64,000 bases of DNA, from the NCBI GenBank assembly GCA_918797485.1, contig CAKKNE010000004.1:3534001-3598000 (forward strand), given 5' to 3'. Below the pieces are notes generated by a model that saw only the letters and a list, made by a program, of their open reading frames with translations, did no database searches and was not told the origin of the DNA. Every line of letters begins with the position of its first letter. The first letter of the stretch is position 1. This stretch comes from Pelagomonas calceolata. Its lineage: Eukaryota; Sar; Pelagophyceae; Pelagomonadales; Pelagomonadaceae. A program made the position numbers and the translations under genes. Shown here one piece after another: positions 61,030 through 64,000 of the stretch.

Positions 61030-62669
61030 TCAGGCCGGCGTCTGCGGAGCGCGCGACCGGCGGACGGCTGACGGGGGCGACCGGCGGTCCAGGACGTCCG
61101 CGACGCGCTCGGCGGACTCCGGCGACTGCGTCTTCCAGAGGTGCTGCAGCAGCGAGGGCGTCGACGGCGGTGGCCCAGGCGGTGGCGGCGGCGGCGGTGG
61201 CGGTGCGGACGGCGGCGGCACCCGCGCGGACCGCGGCCACGACGGCGGAGCTGCAGACGGCGGCGCCGCGGACGGCGGCGGCCCGGGCGGCGGCGGCCCA
61301 GGCGGCGGCGGAGGTAGAGGCGGTGGCGGCTGCTCGGCGACAACCGGCGCTGGGGGAGGCGGAGGCGGCGGCGACGGCCGCCGCTCGGCGACCACCGGTG
61401 CGGGCGGAGGCGGCGGCGGTGGCGGCGCGCGGCTTAGAAAGCGGGGCTCGAACGTGCACTCGGCGACCTCGGCCTCGTTGTTCGCCGCGCGCTCCTCCGC
61501 GACCTTCGCCCGCGCGCGCTCGAGCCAGGCCTGGTTCCGGTCCGCGAGGGACACGCCCTCCGTTGAAGAGCGGGGATCGTGCAGCGCCGGCGCAAACGTG
61601 TAGCCCGCGAGCTCCCGCTCGGCCTCGCGCGCGCGCCGGTCGCGCATGCGCGCGCGGCCCTCGGTCGCGTCGCGGTACAAGCGCGCCGCGGCGGCCGACG
61701 CTCTCCTCGTCGCCGCCATCTCGCGCGAGGCTCGTCGCCCGCCCGCCTCGCCCGACTCGCGCCGTTTGGCGCCGAACGTCGCCCGCACGGACCCCAGGAA
61801 GTCGCCATCCGCGACCTTGGCCCGCGTGCCGTGCGGCTTTGGCCTGCGCGCAAATCAACCAGTGAGTGGGTGCTCGCAAAGTCATATCTCGGCGACGACG
61901 CGGCTCAAGTCGCGTGGTCAGAGAACCGCACCGCCACGCCGTCAAGCAGGCGTCGCGTCGATGGCGTGGGAAGCGCCGCGAAACTTGATTCGCGCACAGG
62001 CCAAAACCGCGCCAGGCGCTCCGCGGCGGACTCGTCGTGCGCGACCGCGCGGCTCCCGGGGCAGACGTGGCTCGTGCTGCGCGCGTCACGCGCGGCCCGG
62101 TCCGCCGCGGCGGTGCGGCGCCGCGCGTCCTCCTGCCGCCGCAGCGCGTCCACGTAGAGCGTCGTCGCGCGCGCCGCCGCGCGCTCCGTCCGGCCCCGCG
62201 CCGCACGCGCCGCCGCCGCGCGGTCGGCGTCCTTCCGTCGCGCGAGGTCCTCGGCCCGCGCGCGCGCCGCCGCGTGGAGCCGCGCGTGGACGGCGTTGTC
62301 GCGCCGGAGCCGCGCCGCCTTGCGCGTGATCGCCGGCGTCGCGGTTCGCGCCGCGCGCTCGCGTTCGGCCGCGGCGCGCTTCGCGACCGCGCGCGCCGCG
62401 GCGCCGTGCGCGTGGAGCCGGTCCTCGACGCGCACGGCCGCCACGACCTCCCCGCCCGCGCCCGCGCCGCCCGCCGCCCAGAGGCCCGCGTCGCGGCTCC
62501 GCGCGGTCGCCGCGAGGCTTACGCTCGCGTCGCAGAGCCGCGGCGACCGCGGCTCCGCGTCAAGGGCCTCCTCCGCGGCCTGGCGCTCCGCGGCGAGCCG
62601 CGCGTCCTCCTCCTGGCGGCGGCGCCGGCGGTCCGCGTCGGCGTAGAGGCGCTGGCAGGCGGTCGCCAT
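61030..62669 (-). CDS. Charged helical protein with ciliary-type TFxP motifs and a poly-proline tail, two exons split by an introner
   Basis: CDS = complement(join(61030..61843, 62008..62669)), 491 residues. ATG 62669 (MATACQRLYADADRRRRRQ). Most of exon 1 is Ala/Arg/Glu-rich helix. Exon 2 has AGYTFAPALHDP..SLADRNQAWLERARAKVAEERAANNEAEVAECTFEPRF: the repeated (C/Y)TFxP next to a WLExxRxK helix is a feature I know from flagellar and centrosomal proteins of protists. The C-terminus is a long Pro run (PPPPPPPPAP) that could bind profilin or SH3/WW domains. The intron join LAR|PKPHGTRAK keeps the frame. Confidence 0.7.
61844..61999 (-). mobile_element. Introner element 5 (156 bp, divergent subfamily)
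   Basis: Ends CTGCGCGCAAATCAA and TTGATTCGCGCACAG (two mismatches as inverted repeats). It shares the AACCAGTGAGT end and the inner CGTCGATGGCGTGG with the others. The inverted symmetry continues outwards (TTTGGC / GCCAAA), and I see no direct target duplication. Intron 62007 to 61844 starts GTTTTGGC and ends GCGCAG. Confidence 0.85.
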
Positions 62670-63020
62670 CAGTACTGTGCCGGTGGAGGCGACTGTACAA
62701 TGCGAGCACTGGGGCAGCGTATACGTCCCTCCGCCGCGGCTCCGAGCCCACGACTGCGTCGCGGTACCACCGCACTGATCGTGCAGACACAAAGTGGCAG
62801 CCAAGCAACAGCTCGAGGCTGCCCCGCACGGCGCGCGGGCGACTTCGGGGCGGCGGGGACTGCTCGGGCGCACGCGGGGGCGCGTACGGATCGATAGCGT
62901 TGTGCCCGACGAAGCCTTTCGCTCTCGCGCCTCGGCGGCGGCGACGCGAGTCACGCGACACGGCACTGCTCCGACGCCACCGACGCCATCGACGCGACAA
63001 GGACGAAAACTAGAACAATA
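62670..63020. other. Intergenic between two minus-strand genes
   Basis: It contains the introner-core motif ACGCCATCGACGCGAC near 62985, about 20 bp beyond the MAPR stop. Otherwise nothing identifiable. Confidence 0.45.
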
Positions 63021-63884
63021 TTACTCGTCGGCCTCCCGCAACCGCGCCACGACGGGGTACTTCCGCGCGAACAGCTTCTCCCAGTCGTCCAAGATCTTGA
63101 CCTCCTTCTCGTCGAGGTCACCTAAATCGGGCCATCCTCTATCAACGTCCTCGGGCTTGAAGGACATCTTCGCCAACGCTCTAGATGCGTCCTTGCCACA
63201 GAACAGGTGGTACGAGCAGCCCGCCCCATAGAAGCCGACGCCGCCATAGCCCACGTCGTAGACGTTGCCCCGCACGCCGATCAGGTGCTCGGCGCAGCAT
63301 CTTCCTGGAGATGGTGCGCAGGTGCCCGTGCCCCTCTCTAACAATTCGGCGCGCGAGATAACCTTGGTGGAGGGCGGTGTCGCCAGCCTTCCAAGGATCG
63401 GGTAGCCCTTCAGCTCCTTGAACTTAAAATGCCATTCGTCCAAATGCTCCCGCTCCCCGTGGTTCAACCCATCGATGGGCTGGTCCAGATCTACCTCTTC
63501 GAGGGACATCGTCGCGAGGCACTTCGACGCGTCCCGGCCAGCAAATAAAGCGTACCCACCACCCGGACCGTAGAAACTTCTCGCTTCGGAAACATCAAAC
63601 ACGTCGCCCTTGACGGCGACATACAACGGCGTGTCCTCGTCCTTGCCGTCGAATTCTCGGAGTTGCTTTGGTGTGAAGTCGCGCGGCGGCTCCTCGTCGT
63701 CTTCCTCATTAACTGGTGCGTGCGTGCCGTCTCTTTCGGGTTCGTTCGTGATGATATAGGCAGCATACGCGCCGAAGAGGACGCACAGGAGTAATGCTAC
63801 CGTCGACGTCGTCGAGCCGCCGGTGAGCCATTGTAGTAGCGACGGCGCGTCTTTTGTTATCGCTTCGGCGGCGGCGTCGGCCAT
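63021..63884 (-). CDS. MAPR-type protein with two cytochrome-b5-like haem domains
   Basis: 287 residues from ATG 63884. One N-terminal membrane helix (STVALLLCVLFGAYAAYIIT) is followed by two MAPR/PGRMC cytochrome-b5-like domains. Domain 1 is about 68-160 (FTPKQLREFDGKDEDTPLYVAVKGDVFDVSEARSFYGPGGGYALFAGRDASKCLA). Domain 2 is about 170-280 (ISRAELLERGTG..EHLIGVRGNVYDVGYGGVGFYGAGCSYHLFCGKDASRALAKMS). MAPR proteins bind haem through tyrosines and support cytochrome P450s in the ER. A tandem pair in one chain is uncommon; both copies look intact. Confidence 0.9.
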   Translation of the reverse strand: MADAAAEAITKDAPSLLQWLTGGSTTSTVALLLCVLFGAYAAYIITNEPERDGTHAPVNEEDDEEPPRDFTPKQLREFDGKDEDTPLYVAVKGDVFDVSEARSFYGPGGGYALFAGRDASKCLATMSLEEVDLDQPIDGLNHGEREHLDEWHFKFKELKGYPILGRLATPPSTKVISRAELLERGTGTCAPSPGRCCAEHLIGVRGNVYDVGYGGVGFYGAGCSYHLFCGKDASRALAKMSFKPEDVDRGWPDLGDLDEKEVKILDDWEKLFARKYPVVARLREADE

Positions 63885-64000
63885 GCTTATCTTATCTCTA
63901 TGCTATCTCGCGCCGCGACGATGGCCGTGTCACAGCTGCTCAATGACAGTGCACTGTGCTAGATCCGTGTGCGACCAATTATTCGTGGCGCAAGCGTTCG

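Noticed and set aside
1-64000. tRNA, rRNA, CRISPR arrays, retroelements or virus-derived genes
   Set aside because: No box A/B pairs with cloverleaf arms, no regularly spaced repeats, and no reverse transcriptase, integrase or capsid-like frame was found by reading.

Overview
The window looks like nuclear DNA of a small marine stramenopile alga, most likely a pelagophyte close to Aureococcus anophagefferens. It is GC-rich and very gene-dense, with about 40 protein genes, short intergenic gaps and few introns. The products are plainly eukaryotic: an ArfGAP, cytosolic seryl-tRNA synthetase, PUS10, IBA57, a ceramide synthase, a Golgi endomannosidase, MAPR proteins, an RBR ligase and IQ-motif proteins. 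Several carry signal-plus-transit presequences of the kind used to reach a secondary plastid. Three things point to the pelagophytes: a MYND/TPR protein of the type expanded in Aureococcus, ankyrin and U-box proteins of that style, and five introner elements (introns that are short transposon-like insertions).

Layout. 1-4.5 kb: a voltage-sensor/leucine-rich-repeat protein, convergent with a secreted kelch protein (4.6-8.0 kb) that holds introner 1. 8.4-10.6 kb: a four-exon oxygenase-like/ILEI gene holding introners 2 and 3. 10.8-18.6 kb: a DCC oxidoreductase, a coiled-coil protein, ArfGAP1, an Hsp70-like protein, an mTERF protein and a membrane protein with a cysteine-rich tail. 18.6-26.4 kb: a small beta-sandwich protein, a pseudophosphatase, SerRS, two plastid-type proteins and an LRR membrane protein. 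26.8-33.7 kb: an RBR-like ligase, a large LRR-IQ protein and a serine/proline-rich protein. 33.7-36.8 kb: a repeat-rich patch with a duplicated, decayed gene fragment. 36.8-43.1 kb: a serine carboxypeptidase, a two-exon gene with introner 4, a truncated substrate-binding protein, a GH99 mannosidase and a ceramide synthase. 43.5-50.7 kb: a PH/START-like protein, a shortened MYND/TPR gene between direct repeats, a long Ala/Lys helix protein, a secreted protein, a 51-residue membrane protein and a Nudix hydrolase. 50.8-64 kb: IBA57, PUS10, an ankyrin protein with a small ORF directly ahead of it, plastid-type proteins, an unrecognised 561-residue protein, a U-box protein, a ferredoxin/cytochrome-b5-reductase fusion, a coiled-coil protein with introner 5, and a tandem MAPR protein.

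Two signals span the window. (1) Introners: five related 99-202 bp elements sit in four genes. The three clearest have 15-bp terminal inverted repeats and exact 8-bp target duplications. In gene sense the terminal repeat supplies the 3' AG, and the duplicated target usually supplies the 5' GT, so splicing restores the original reading frame exactly. They work in both orientations, and they make up five of the seven introns I could place. (2) A palindromic element, in gene sense GCTAGCG, 1-3 bases, then TGTAASACACTAG, recurs at least nine times, always intergenic and 127-223 bp upstream of an ATG in one fixed orientation. It is a candidate core-promoter element. I do not know it from the literature.

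Convergent neighbours are packed so tightly (11-24 bp between stop codons in five pairs) that their 3' UTRs must overlap.
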